Positions 15,963-25,689 are shown, counted from the stretch's first letter. The stretch: 44,156 nucleotides of DNA from Nocardiopsis sp. CNR-923 (GCF_001942255.1 NZ_MKKC01000090.1:1-44156); one strand, 5' to 3'. Notes: generated by a model not told the origin, from the letters alone. A program made the numbers and translations.

Positions 15963-16113
15963 TGGGGTTATTCCGCATTGTCGAGGCGGTCATCCCTGAG
16001 GGATTCCCGGTATCTACTACGTGTTTTCGGTTATGTCGGAGTGGCCCTTCGAACTGATCCGAACGCGGTGCTGACTCAGGCTCCGGGAAACGGTCGGCGC
16101 GGACGAATCCGGT

Positions 16114-16135
16114 GCCCCCGCCGCCCGGCGGGGGC
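16114..16135. terminator. Strong hairpin with no adjacent gene
   Basis: GCCCCCGCC (16114-16122) pairs with GGCGGGGGC (16127-16135) around a GCCC loop: a typical GC terminator hairpin, yet no CDS ends near it on either strand. It could end an untranslated transcript. Confidence 0.45.
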
Positions 16136-16549
16136 GGGACGTGGCTCCGGGGCCGCCGCTCCGCCGTGCCCGGGGCCCGGTGATCGTGCCTGGTGGGTTC
16201 TGGTGCCACGATGCCGGAGTTCGGGAGTACGGGGCCCGGTGCGGCCGATGTGGTCGGTACGTCGCCGATCACGTCTGGCGTTCTCCTTGTCTCCTCGTGT
16301 CACCGTCCGCGAGGTTTTCCGGTGCTCCGGGCAGCCTCGAACACGCCGGAGAGGGCTCGCCCCCCCGGCCGTCATCACAAATATCCTCTAATGGGTACCA
16401 CCTCACGCAAGCCCGTGGATACGATTTGCGTGGCCTACATAGGACGCGAATCTGGGTGAACCCATCGGAGTCGCAGAGCGTCAATCTAACACCGACTTTG
16501 CGGTTAATGTCGGTCCGAAAACCAGTGACTTCCGGAGGGTCCCAGGATT

Positions 16550-16993
16550 GTGGGTATCGTACGTTTCATCGGAGGCCTGCTGGCGGGGTTGGTCGCCCTC
16601 GTCCTGGCAGCGGCACTGTTCGTCTACTGGTTCGACTTCGCGACGGCCGCGGCCGATGAGGCCGGCGGCGGTGTGGTCGCCTACGCGTTCCTGTGGCTGG
16701 CGTTCGGCGCGAACCTCCTGTGGTGGAGCGCCGTAGGGGTCCTGCGGCTGGGTGAGGGCTCGGTCCGGGCCGTGGCCGGGCGCGGGCCCCGGTCGCGGAG
16801 GCGGCAAATGACCGGGGGAACCGAGCACGAACGCGTCCTGGTCCTCGCCGGCGCCGCCGAGTCCGGCGCGGAAGTGACCTCGGGGGCGGGCACGGCGCTG
16901 GACACGATCGATCCGCCCGTCGGGGAGGAGACCGCGCGCGTCCGGACGGCGCCTCGCCGGACGGGCTGGTGCACACGAGCGGCGGCGCGGTGA
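16550..16993 (+). CDS. Small membrane protein upstream of the GT2 gene
   Basis: 147 aa from GTG 16550, with GGAGGG about ten bases upstream. Two hydrophobic helices (about residues 5-26 and 42-62) are followed by a basic patch (RGPRSRRRQ) and an acidic, disordered C-terminal tail. Not a family I recognise. It overlaps the GTG proposed for the GT2 gene by 25 bases; because frame errors are frequent here, the tail's last residues (RRTGWCTRAAAR) may be wrong. Likely cotranscribed with the glycosyltransferase and possibly a membrane partner. Confidence 0.5.
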   Translation: MGIVRFIGGLLAGLVALVLAAALFVYWFDFATAAADEAGGGVVAYAFLWLAFGANLLWWSAVGVLRLGEGSVRAVAGRGPRSRRRQMTGGTEHERVLVLAGAAESGAEVTSGAGTALDTIDPPVGEETARVRTAPRRTGWCTRAAAR

Positions 16994-18158
16994 CGCGGGC
17001 CGGATCCGAGGAGTCCGACGAGCCGCGTGACGCGCGCATCGCCGTCATCATCCCGGCGCACAACGAGGAGCCGGTGATCGCCGGCGCGATCGAATCGGCG
17101 CTGCGGCTCTTCGACCGCTGGGACGTGTACGTCGTCTCGGACTCGTCCAAGGACGCCACTGCCGAGATCGCCGCGCGGACCGGTGTGAACGTCCTCGAAC
17201 TGCTCACCAACCGAGGCAAGGCGGGTGCCCTGGAGGCGGTGATCGAGGAGTTCGCCCTCACCGAGAACTACGACGGCGTGCTCATCCTCGACGCCGACAC
17301 CGAACTGGACGCCGGGTACGTGGAGGGGGCCAAACGCCAGCTCAGGGATCCGGACGTGGCGGCCGTCGCCGGGTTCGTGGTCTCGGAGTGGAAGCCGGGC
17401 GAGCGCACGTTCGTGGGACGGCTGATCTCGGTCTACCGGGACCGCCTGTACTTCATGCTCCAGTACTTCATGCGGTTCGGGCAGACCTGGCGGCACTCCA
17501 ACACGTCGTTCATCGTCCCGGGCTTCGCCAGCGTCTACCGCAGCAGCGCCCTGCGGGAGATCGAGATCAACCCCAAGGGCTGGTGATCGAGGACTTCAAC
17601 ATGACCTTCGAACTCCAGCGCAAGCGCCTCGGCCGGATCTCGATGCGCCCCGACACCCGCGCCTACAGCCAGGACCCGTTCACCCTGCGGGACTACTCGA
17701 AGCAGGTGGGGCGGTGGACGCTGGGGTTCTGGCAGACCATCCGCCGCCACGGGGTGTGGCCCAGCGCGTTCTGGCTGTTCCTCGCTCCGTACCTGCTGGA
17801 GGTCGTGCTGGTCTCCGCCGTGCTGTTGGCCACGTCGGCGCTCGGACTGTTCGTCCTGGCCGGTGCGGTCGGCGGTGAGCCGGTGCTGAGCATCCCGTTC
17901 TACGGGGAGGGAGTCACCGCGGTGACCGCGTTCCTGCCGCCGACGGCACTGCTGGTCGGGCTGTTCGTCCCCGACTACGCGCTCACGTGCGTGCTGGCGA
18001 TGGTCCGGAGGCGGCCGTCCTACCTGTTCTACGGGCTGTTCTTCCTGCCGATGCGGCTGATCGACGCCTACCTGGCGTTGCGCATGATCCCCCGGGCGTG
18101 GACGGCCAGTTCCGACGGTCGGTGGCGCAGTCCCGTGCGGGTGTCGAACCGGCCCTGA
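16969..18158 (+). CDS. GT2 family membrane glycosyltransferase (frame interrupted)
   Basis: Processive-type GT-A glycosyltransferase. IAVIIPAHNEEPVIAGAIES opens the nucleotide-sugar domain, LILDADTELD is the metal-binding DxD region, and NTSFIVPGFASVYRSSALRE follows. The frame stops after EINPKG at 17580; the next frame continues VIEDFNMTFELQRKRLGR (the ED acceptor motif), then QVGRWTLGFWQTIRRHG, which resembles the Q-x-x-R-W motif, and at least three membrane helices. One missing C (GGCTGG where GGCCTGG is expected, at 17580-17581) restores about 397 aa. The family makes polysaccharides such as hyaluronan- or cellulose-like chains; the polymer here is unknown. Confidence 0.85.
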
Positions 18159-18279
18159 GCGGCCGGGGACCGCACCGCCTCGCCCACCCCGGCGCGGGGC
18201 GGTGCCGGACGGCGTTTAGCCTCGGGGAGGAGCCCCGACCCTCCTCGGGGCGGCAGTCTGTGGATGGGGTGAGATAGCG

Positions 18280-18678
18280 GTGGACAGCAGACGCGTGTCG
18301 TTCACGCTGTACCGGGTGCTGGCGTATGTGACCGGTGTGTTCCTGCTCGGTCTGACCTTCGTGGCCATGCCCGCGAAGTACCTGGTGGGCGAGGACTCGA
18401 TGTTCGCCCTGGCGCCCGCGCCGAGCGGTCTGGAGCACTGGTTCGGCCCCGAGTCCCCGCTGATGCTGTTCATCGCGATGCCGCACGGCTACGTCTACAT
18501 GGCGTACGTGCTGGTGGTGCTGTGGGTGTCGCTCAACCGCCGTTGGGGTGCGGGGCGGACCCTGGGAGTGGTGCTGGCGGGCACCGTTCCCGTGCTCGGC
18601 TTCGTGGTCGAGCACCGGTTGGCCAGGGCCGAGCGCGCCGCCGACCGGGAGGCTCAGGAGCCCGTGCCGACCGCCTGA
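18280..18678 (+). CDS. DUF3817 integral membrane protein
   Basis: 132 aa, three transmembrane helices. YRVLAYVTGVFLLGLTFVAM, MPAKYL and FIAMPHGYVYMAYVLVVLWVS carry the conserved pieces of DUF3817 (YdzA-like), including the HG-x-x-Y core. Function unknown. GTG 18280 follows GGGGTGAGA; a TAGCCT -10-like box lies near 18217. Its last 25 bases overlap the end of the convergent SURF1 gene. Confidence 0.8.
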   Translation: MDSRRVSFTLYRVLAYVTGVFLLGLTFVAMPAKYLVGEDSMFALAPAPSGLEHWFGPESPLMLFIAMPHGYVYMAYVLVVLWVSLNRRWGAGRTLGVVLAGTVPVLGFVVEHRLARAERAADREAQEPVPTA

Positions 18679-19441
18679 TTCCGCTCGTCCCGCGTCCGGG
18701 AGGCCCGTTCCCGTGGGGAGCGGGCCTCCCGGACGTCGCGGCGCATCCGGATCGTCCAGAACACGATCGCGGAGACGCCGAACATCGCCCACTGGACGGC
18801 GTAGCTGAGACTGCGCCAGTTGACGGTGATCTCGGTGGGGGCTCGGCGGGGGACGGGGTCAGCGACGCGGTGGCGGGGTCGTCCCCGGGAAGGGCGACGT
18901 ATCCCTCGTAGAGACGGTAGTCCCACTCGTTGACCAGGACCGAGGCGGCGATCCGCTCGACCTGGCCGTCGGGTGTGTCGACGGGGATGATGCCGTCGGG
19001 GGCGCTGTCGGGCGGCAGCAGCCAACCGGTGACGGTGACCTCGCCGCCGGGGACGTCGGGGACGTCGGCGGGGTCCTCGGTCCAGCCCCGGTTGACGGTC
19101 AGGGCGACGTCGTCGGCGGTGAGCAGGGGGACGATGACGTCGAAGCCCCGGACGCCGTCCGCGACGCGCGGGACCAGGAGCTGGCCCCCGGCGTCGTAGG
19201 TGCCGGTCGCCTCCACCGCGGTGTTGGCGAACAGGTCCGGGTGCATGTAGGCGCCGGGTTCGACGAGGTCGTCGATGGGGGTGGCCTCCGCGAGGTCCTC
19301 GGCCGGGTTGGTGATGACGTCGCGGTCGGGCTCGACGGCGCGGACGGACTGCCAGTAGGTCCCGGCCGCGCACACGGTGACCGCCAGCACGGCGAGCAGG
19401 TGTAGGCCGATCCAGCGAGGACTGAGCAGCGGTGATCTCAC
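18654..19441 (-). CDS. SURF1-family protein (frame interrupted)
   Basis: Cytochrome-c-oxidase assembly factor family. N-terminal membrane helix (WIGLHLLAVLAVTVCAAGTYWQ), the periplasmic SURF1 core with ATGTYDAGGQLLVPR, VIVPLLTADDVALTVNRGW and VTGWLLPP, and a C-terminal helix (LSYAVQWAMFGVSAIVFWTI) in a second frame. The frame changes in the C run at 18837-18841 (plus-strand G run); one extra base makes AEPPTEITVNWRSLSY and a ~262-aa protein. The GTG start at 19441 has TAGCCT six bases upstream and no Shine-Dalgarno: leaderless. SURF1 normally helps heme a insertion into CtaD; no cta genes are in the window. Confidence 0.85.
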
Positions 19442-19974
19442 CCGACCAGGCTATGCGTGCCTTCGGGGGGCCCGGTCATGACCCCGGATTGACACTGCAC
19501 GCACGGCCTTGGCCGCGAAAGGGGCGAGGAATGACGATCACTTTAAGTAGTTTCCAGTGACTCAGGGTTGTTATTCGAGGGTGGGGTGGGTAGTGTCTCT
19601 ATCAGCGCGGAACGACATGATCGCTTCCGCGGGCAGACCTTCCAGGCCGCGACTCCAGGGGGGAGGAGTCGCAGGCCGTTTCCCAGAGCGAGGGTCGCTC
19701 CGTACTTTGAGGGGGGATGCGGAGGCGATCCTCGCCACTTCCTTCCGAGGGCGTTCCCGCGGACCGGCGGGGCGTCCTCGGTGTCGTCCTGACTCTCTGG
19801 GAGGCCCTCGGCGTAGACCCGGGCGTCCGCTCGCGTTCCGCTGGACCAGACTTCGCGGATCTCCACACGTTTCCCGCCTCAGCCAGGCGTGGTGACCGAT
19901 GATCGGTTCGCGAAACCCCGTGAGCTCGCCGCCCACGGGGTGTCCGGCCTCCGCATTCTCCTCCAGGAGACGCG
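19442..19974. other. Intergenic region with a doubtful minus-strand frame
   Basis: 533 bases. 19536-19580 is AT-rich. A minus-strand frame from GTG 19866 to 19543 (107 aa, beginning MEIREVWSSGTRADARVYAE) keeps GC-rich codon positions for its first ~45 codons and then loses protein-like character, which suggests a gene remnant. It has no ribosome site and no recognised family. Nothing else is supported. Confidence 0.35.
19448..19453 (-). promoter_or_regulatory. -10 box of a leaderless promoter (SURF1)
   Basis: TAGCCT on the minus strand, exactly six bases before the GTG at 19441, with no ribosome site between. Confidence 0.5.
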
Positions 19975-21201
19975 CTAACCGGCGAACGGCGCGGCGATGG
20001 ACGGGCCGAACGCAGCGCCGAGGAGGTAGCAGAGATTGAACAGCCCCGTCGCCGAGGGACGGTCCGCCTCACGGACGGCGTCCTGGGCCTGCCCGGCGAG
20101 GACTCCCTGGCCGGACGCCGCCGCGATGGAAGCCGAAGCCTGGGCGACGAGCAACACCGCCCACGAACCGCTGAGCGCCAGTAAGGGAGCCACTGCGCCC
20201 AACACGACCAGGACGGTGACGACCGGCCGACGCCCCAGCGGCCCGGACGCGGCGACGACGAACCAGGACAGTCCGCCGCCGAACAGCAACGGCCAGACCA
20301 TCGACACCCCGATCCGGTCGATCGTCCAGTCGGTGTGCTGCATCAGCGCCTCGGGAACGGCGTACATCAGACCGAAGTTGACGATCGCCAGCGCCAGGGC
20401 CAGGCCGCACGCGACGAGGAAGGCGGGCCGACGGACGACGGAGGCCGGAACGAACCCCGATGGCCGGGAACGCGTGTGCCTCACCAGGACGACCGCGGCC
20501 ACGGCCGCGCACACGCCGGCGACGGCCGGGTACGTCGGGACGAACACCACCGCGGTGACCAACGCGGTGAGGATGGCGGCGCCGAGACCGTCGAAGGCGC
20601 GGCCCCGATCCCGGTGGGCCGGCGCCCACCGGATCACGGCGAGCACGCCCAGCACGCTGATCACGGGCAGCGCGAGGGACATCCGCCAGGAAAGCGCCTC
20701 GTTCACCAGTGAACCGACCAGGGGCGCGCTCGCGCCCACCACCGCGAGCGAGGCGCTGACCACGCCCATGCGCCGTGGGGAGCCGGCGAGGTTCATCGCG
20801 ATGGAGGTGAGCCCGGCCGTGCCCAGGGCCTGCAAAGCACATCCCGCGATGGTCGCCGCCAGGACGGGGACACCGAGGACCAGCGCGGCGCCGACCGCGA
20901 TCTGCAGGGCGCAGGCGAGCAGCGCCAGGCGGGTACCCCAGTGCCTCATCAGGCCGGACATCAAGGGGGTGCCGACCGCGATGCCCCAGCCGAAGGCGAT
21001 GACGCACCAGGCGGCCGCGGATTCCGAGGTCCCCAGTCCGCGGGCGACGTCGTCGAGCACCAGAGCGGGCCCGGCTATGCCGAATGACAGAGGACCCGCC
21101 ATCAGCGCGAGGTACGGCGCGGGAATGCGCGGCGTAGGTGGCCACGCGCCGGGTGTCCCGGAGGTGTCCGCGGCACGCGAGTCGGGTGTGGGTTCTTGCA
21201 T
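19975..21201 (-). CDS. MFS transporter (drug:H+ antiporter type)
   Basis: 408 aa, about 12 transmembrane helices. GIAVGTPLMSGLMRHWGTRLAL is the loop 2-3 motif of the major facilitator superfamily (G-x3-D-R-x-G-R-R in a degenerate form), and GPLGRRPVVTVLVVLGA the equivalent 8-9 loop. Helix 5 region VVGASAPLVGSLVNEALSW resembles motif C of antiporters (G-x8-G-P-x2-G), so export is likelier than uptake. Substrate unknown. It follows the OYE reductase gene on the same strand (86 bp), probably one operon controlled by the divergent LAL regulator. Confidence 0.85.
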   Translation of the reverse strand: MQEPTPDSRAADTSGTPGAWPPTPRIPAPYLALMAGPLSFGIAGPALVLDDVARGLGTSESAAAWCVIAFGWGIAVGTPLMSGLMRHWGTRLALLACALQIAVGAALVLGVPVLAATIAGCALQALGTAGLTSIAMNLAGSPRRMGVVSASLAVVGASAPLVGSLVNEALSWRMSLALPVISVLGVLAVIRWAPAHRDRGRAFDGLGAAILTALVTAVVFVPTYPAVAGVCAAVAAVVLVRHTRSRPSGFVPASVVRRPAFLVACGLALALAIVNFGLMYAVPEALMQHTDWTIDRIGVSMVWPLLFGGGLSWFVVAASGPLGRRPVVTVLVVLGAVAPLLALSGSWAVLLVAQASASIAAASGQGVLAGQAQDAVREADRPSATGLFNLCYLLGAAFGPSIAAPFAG

Positions 21202-21287
21202 GGGTCCTCCCGGACATCAGGGCCCGGCCGGGACGGCGGCGGCGCACTCCGGACCTCCACCGCCCCACCGGTACCGGGTGGGGCGGT

Positions 21288-22359
21288 TCAGCCCTTGAGG
21301 GTGGGATAGTCGGTGTATCCGCGGTGATCGCCGCCGTAGAACGTGGCGGGAACGATCTCGTTGTACGGTCCGCCGCTGCGGATTCGCTCGGGCAGGTCGG
21401 GGTTGGCCAGCCACATCTGGCCGAGACTGATCGCGTCCGCGAGGCCCTCGCTCAGCGTCTCCGCCGCGATCTGCGGGGTCACGGTCGGCTCCTCCCCGGT
21501 CTCGTGCGGGTTCAGGATCAGGGTTCCGGGCCACTCGGCTCGTACCATCCGGGTCACCTCGCGGTGGCCGAACTCCATGATGTGGACGTACGCCAGGTCC
21601 AACGGGGCCAGTGAACGGATCAACGTGCGGTACAGCGTGGCGGGGTCCTTCTCGTCGATGCCCTCGCCGGTGCTGCCGGGGGAGATCCGTATGCCGACGC
21701 GCTCGGGCCCGATCGCGTCGCCGACGGCGCTGGCCACCTCCACCGCCAGGCGAACCCGGTTCTCCAGGGAACCCCCGTAGGCGTCGGTGCGCAGGTTGGT
21801 GTTGTCGGCCAGGAACTGGTGGATCAGGTAGCCGTTGGCGCCGTGCAGTTCGACGCCGTCGAAGCCCGCGAGCATCGCGTAGCGCGCTGCGCCCACGAAG
21901 TCCTCGATGGTCTGGGCGATGTCCTCCAGCGTCATCTCACGCGGTACGGGGTGCTCCACGAAGCCGTCGGGTGTGAACATCGTGCGGCCGGTGGCGACGG
22001 GCGACGGGGCCACCGGCAGCGCTCCGCCCGGGTAGAGGCTGGGGTGTCCGACCCGGCCGGAGTGCATCAGCTGAACGAAGATCCGGCCGCCCCGGACGTG
22101 CACGGCCTCGGTCACCGCGCGCCAGGCGTCGCCTGCTCGGGTGAGTGCAGGCCGGGGGTGTCGATGTACCCCTGGCCGATCACGCTCGGCTGGGTCCCCT
22201 CCGTGATGATCAGCCGGCTCCCGCGCGCTGGGAGTAGTACTCCGCGGTGAGCCGCCCCACGGAGCGGTCCTCCGAGCGGCTGCGGGTCATTGGCGCCATC
22301 ACCAGCCGGTTCGGCAGGGTCGTCTTCCCCAGGCGCAGTGGCGTGAACAGTTCTCGCAT
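21288..22359 (-). CDS. Old yellow enzyme family FMN ene-reductase (two frame breaks)
   Basis: NADPH-dependent alkene reductase of the OYE/NemA group. ATG 22359 after GAAGGAG. The three frames read in order: LFTPLRLGKTTLPNRLVMAP, SRSEDRSVGRLTAEYYSQRA, then IITEGTQPSVIGQGYIDTPG, then VHVRGGRIFVQLMHSGRVGH, FDGVELHGANGYLIHQFL (the His-x-x-Asn substrate pair) and the C-terminal FMN-binding IAAETLSEGLADAISLGQMW. One lost base near 22211-22214 (GGCTG for GGCCTG on the sense strand) and one near 22128-22131 (GCGACG for GCGGACG) break it. Repaired length about 358 aa. Often acts on electrophilic enones or nitro compounds. Confidence 0.88.
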
Positions 22360-22390
22360 CGTGCTCCTTCGACGTGATCGGACGAGTGCC

Positions 22391-22420
22391 CCGTCCTTGC
22401 GGTCACGACGGTAAGGACGG
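22391..22420. promoter_or_regulatory. Inverted repeat CCGTCCTT-N14-AAGGACGG in a divergent promoter
   Basis: Perfect 8-bp arms at 22391-22398 and 22413-22420, 32 bases upstream of the OYE start and 56 upstream of the -10 of the LAL regulator. Position between two divergent genes suits an operator controlling both. Confidence 0.5.
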
Positions 22421-22475
22421 AGCCGCTGCGCTCGAATCCGTAGGGCTACTGGCCGCCCTACCGGGATCGCGCGAA

Positions 22476-22481
22476 TAGGGT
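22476..22481 (+). promoter_or_regulatory. -10 box of the LAL regulator gene
   Basis: TAGGGT, with eight bases between it and the GTG at 22490 and no clear Shine-Dalgarno; a near-leaderless transcript is likely. Confidence 0.4.
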
Positions 22482-22489
22482 GGGGTCAG

Positions 22490-25194
22490 GTGGTGCGGGA
22501 CGACGAGTTCGGGCGAGGGACTGAGGTGCTGTACGGCAGAGTCGGCGAACAACGAAGGCTGGACGAACTGGTCACCGAGGCGATCGCGGGCCGCGGTGGC
22601 GCCGTCCTGGTGCGCGGCGAGGCCGGGATCGGCAAGACAGCGCTCCTCGATTGGCTCGCGGACAGTGCCTCGGAGCGTGGGATGCGCCTGGTCCGGGTAC
22701 GCGGAATCGAGCACGAGGCTGATCTGGCCTTCGCCGGCCTGCTCCAGCTGGTGTGGCCGTTCCAGCGACGGGTCGCGAAGCTGCCCGAGGCGCAGGCGGA
22801 CGCCCTGCGCTCGGTGCTGGGCAGGGGTAAGGATCGAGGAGCCGACCGTTTCCTGACAGGGCTCGCCGTCCTGACCCTCCTCGCCGACGTCGCCGAGGAC
22901 GGACCGTTGTTGTGTCTGGTCGACGATGCCCAGTGGGTCGACCAGGCCAGCGCCGAGGCTCTGCTCTTCGCGGTCAGGAGGCTGGGGGCGGAGCGAATCG
23001 CCATCGTGCTGGCCGGTCGGGACGGCGTCGTCGAGGACGGTTCCGCCTTCGCCGGACTCACCGAGCTGCGACTCTCCCGACTGGGCCACGAGGACTCCGC
23101 CCGGCTGTTACGGGACCGGGGTCACTCGGCCGCCGTGCGATCACGGGTCATCGCGGAGTCCCTGGCAACCCGCTGGCCCTGATCGAGTTCGCCGGAGCGC
23201 GGCGCGACGGAGAGCATGATCATCCACCTCTGCCGGTCCCCGACCAGGTGTTGTCCCACTTCAGTGCCCAGATCGCCCAGCTCCCGCAACGAACGCGGCT
23301 GATGATGCTGATCATGGCGGCTGAGGCCAGGGGGGACCTGCGGCACCAGATGCGCGCGGCGGAGCGGCTCGGGGTGGGGGTCGCGGATCTGGGCGAGGCG
23401 GAAACGGCCAGGTTGGTCCAGACGATCGACGGTGTCCTGGCATTCCGGCATCCCCTGATCGCCTCCGCCAGCTACCAGAACGCTCCGCTCGCCCAGCGCA
23501 TGGCCGTCCACGAGGCCTTGGCCGACGTCGCCGAGGACCCCGACTGCAGGGCTCGGCACCTCGTCGCGCTCATGCCGGACCCTGACGCGGGGATCGCCGA
23601 CGAGCTCGCCGAAGCCGGTGAGCGGGCCCGGGCCTGCGCGGCCTACGGGGCCGCGGCCCGGCTCTACGAGCACGCCGCACGGGTGTCAACGGCCGAACGT
23701 CAGCGCGCCTCCCGGCTTGCCACGGCCGCCACGATGGCCCTGACCGCGGGTCGGTTCGCACTGGCCGACCGCCTCGCCGCCCAGGCGGAGCGACGGCCGG
23801 TGGAACCGGCGGACCGGGCCGTGCTGGCCCGGGTCCGAGCAGCAATCCTGGTCGACGACAACGACCTCCGGGGGGCCGCCCGACACCTGCTCGACGAGGC
23901 GGAGCGGACGACGGCCGAGGCCGCTCCCGCACTGCTGCTCGCAGCTGCCCGTCACGGCTGGCTTGCCCGCGACGCCTCGTTGGTCCGGGCGGCGACGGCG
24001 CGGCTGACTGCTCTCGGCCGGGCGGAGACCCTGGCCCAGGGGCTGGTCGAGCTGTGTGACGGAGACTACGCCCGTGCCCTGCCGACCCTCACCGAGTCGC
24101 TCAGGAAGCATCTCGCCTCACTCTCCGAAGCCGTCGAGGACGACCACCTCGACAGTGTTCGGCCGTTGGCCGCCATCACTGCCTTCGCCACCGGCGACGA
24201 CGCGGCCGCGCTGGTCCTGGCCTCGGCGGAGGTGTCCCGCTGCCGAGACGCAGGACTCATCGGTGAACTGCCCCAGGCACTGGAGAGCCTCAGCCGGGTG
24301 CAGGCGGTTCAGGGGCGCCACCGGGAGGCGCGTGCGGCGATCGCTGAGTGCAGGGAGATCGCCGGGGACACGGGCCAACTGCACCGGCTGACCGGGCTGT
24401 ACGGGGTCGAGGCCCGGCTCGCGGCCGTCGAGGGAGACGAGGAGCTCTGCCGTCGGCTCGTCGAGGAGGCGCCGCGCGGATCACTGGACGGGATCGAGGG
24501 GGCACTGGTCCTCCTCGACCTGGGGTTGGGCCGTTACTCCTCCGCGCTGGAACGCGTCGTCCCGCCTCCCCACGGTCCCGAGCAGGTGACGTGGCTGTGC
24601 ACCTCCGTGGCCGCCGACCAGGTCGAGGCCGCCGTCCGGCTCGGCACTCCCGAGGCGGTCGAGACTCATATGCTCTCCCTGGACGCCTGGGCCCTGACGG
24701 CCGCCAAGCCCTGGGTGCGGGCGGTGGCGGCGCGCTGCCGGGCCCTGTTCAGCGGCCGTGAGGAGGACTACACCACGGCTCTGCGCCTCCACGCGGAGGG
24801 TGACCGGCCCTTCGAACGGGCCAGGACCGAACTGCTGTACGGGGAATGGCTGCGCCGCTGCCGTCGGAGGGGAGAAGCCCGGGATCCGCTGCGTTCCGCC
24901 CTGGCGGCCTTCGACCGGCTGCACGCCGACCCGTGGGCGCACCGGGCACGGGCCGAACTGGAACTCACGGGGGAGACCGTCATCGCGGCACAGGCGACGG
25001 CGCGAAAGCCGGCCGACCGCCTCACCCCGCAGGAACTCCAGGTCGTGCGGCTCGCCGCGGACGGTGACAGCAGTCGGCGGATCGCCGCGCAGCTCTTCCT
25101 CAGCCCGCGCACCGTGGAGCACCACCTGTACAAGGCGTACCCGAAGCTGGGGGTCGGCTCGCGAAGGGAGTTGGCCGGGCTGGACCTGACCTGA
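22490..25194 (+). CDS. LAL-type LuxR family transcriptional regulator (frame interrupted)
   Basis: Large ATP-binding LuxR regulator (MalT-like), about 902 aa when repaired. Walker A VRGEAGIGKTALLDWL (about residues 39-54), Walker B PLLCLVDDAQWVD, then ~500 residues of helical TPR-like repeats, and a C-terminal LuxR helix-turn-helix: DRLTPQELQVVRLAADG followed by RIAAQLFLSPRTVEHHLYKA. The first frame stops at 23180 after SLATRWP; one G missing at 23164-23165 (CTGGCAAC for CTGGGCAAC) restores ESLGNPLALIEFAGAR. Divergent from the OYE-MFS pair across the inverted repeat at 22391-22420, so it is probably their activator, responding to an unknown effector. Confidence 0.9.
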
Positions 25195-25273
25195 GCACCG
25201 CACGGGTGAGGCGATGGGGACGCCCCCGTGCGGACCGCCGAGGCGACCCACGGCGTAGCGGGGGGCCGGGCCG

Positions 25274-25314
25274 GGCCGGGTACGATCGCCGTGCCCGGTG
25301 GAGCGGACGAGGGG
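25274..25314 (+). repeat. 41-nt repeat, copy A, upstream of the first crcB gene
   Basis: Matches copy B (25690-25730) at 40 of 41 positions (G25291 versus C). It contains TACGAT (25281-25286), a -10-like hexamer, and CCGGG/CCCGG arms, and lies 10 bases before the ATG at 25325. Its end GGAGCGGACGAGGGG supplies the ribosome site. Confidence 0.75.
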
Positions 25315-25324
25315 AGCCGGACCG

Positions 25325-25681
25325 ATGACCCTGCTCATGGTCGCCGTCGGCGGTGCGATCGGCGCCCCGCTGCGTTACCTCGCCGACCGGTTCGTGCAGG
25401 TGCGCCACGACTCGGTGTTCCCGTGGGGCACACACGCGGCCAACGCGACGGCCTGCCTGCTGCTCGGCTTCGTCAGCGCGCTCAGCCTGCCGGAGTGGGC
25501 GTACGCCCTGGCCGCGACCGGTTTCCTCGGGGCGCTGTCGACCTACTCGACCTTCGGGTACGAGACGTTGCGGCTCATGGAGAGGCGGACCTGGTTCCTC
25601 GCCTTCGCCAACGCGGCGGCGTCCGTGGGCGCCGGACTGGGCGCCGCGTACGTCGGGGCGGCCTTCGCCGCCGCGCTCTGA
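25325..25681 (+). CDS. crcB: Fluoride channel CrcB/Fluc, first paralogue
   Basis: 118 aa, four transmembrane helices; dual-topology fluoride channel that expels cytoplasmic F-. VAVGGAIGAPLRYLADR is the GGxxGAxxRY motif; WGTHAANATACLLLGF contains the polar-track Asn; GFLGALSTYSTFGYE is the phenylalanine-box helix break, here STYSTF instead of the usual TTFSTF. ATG 25325 is chosen because the GAGGGGAG ribosome site precedes it; the open frame to 25298 runs into the repeat. It is followed after 56 bp by a second crcB, the usual arrangement for heterodimeric Fluc. Confidence 0.9.
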   Translation: MTLLMVAVGGAIGAPLRYLADRFVQVRHDSVFPWGTHAANATACLLLGFVSALSLPEWAYALAATGFLGALSTYSTFGYETLRLMERRTWFLAFANAAASVGAGLGAAYVGAAFAAAL

Positions 25682-25689
25682 CCGCACCC

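Larger units (their letters stand above)
15494..16549. other. Long non-coding stretch between PIG-L and GT2 loci
   Basis: About 1,056 bases with no frame that has a ribosome site, GC-biased codon positions and a plausible protein. It contains the inverted repeat at 15942-15962, a short one (ATCCCT-G-AGGGAT) near 15991, a terminator-like hairpin at 16114-16135, and an AT-richer leader at 16380-16549 with CACGCAA/TTGCGTG and ACCGAC/GTCGGT repeats ahead of the membrane protein gene. It may hold divergent promoters and perhaps an untranslated RNA, or a decayed gene. Confidence 0.5.

Noticed and set aside
15620..16391. Several 60-190 codon frames in the long gap, on both strands
   Set aside because: No ribosome sites, irregular codon-position composition and Arg/Pro/Ser-rich content. 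None resembles a known protein.
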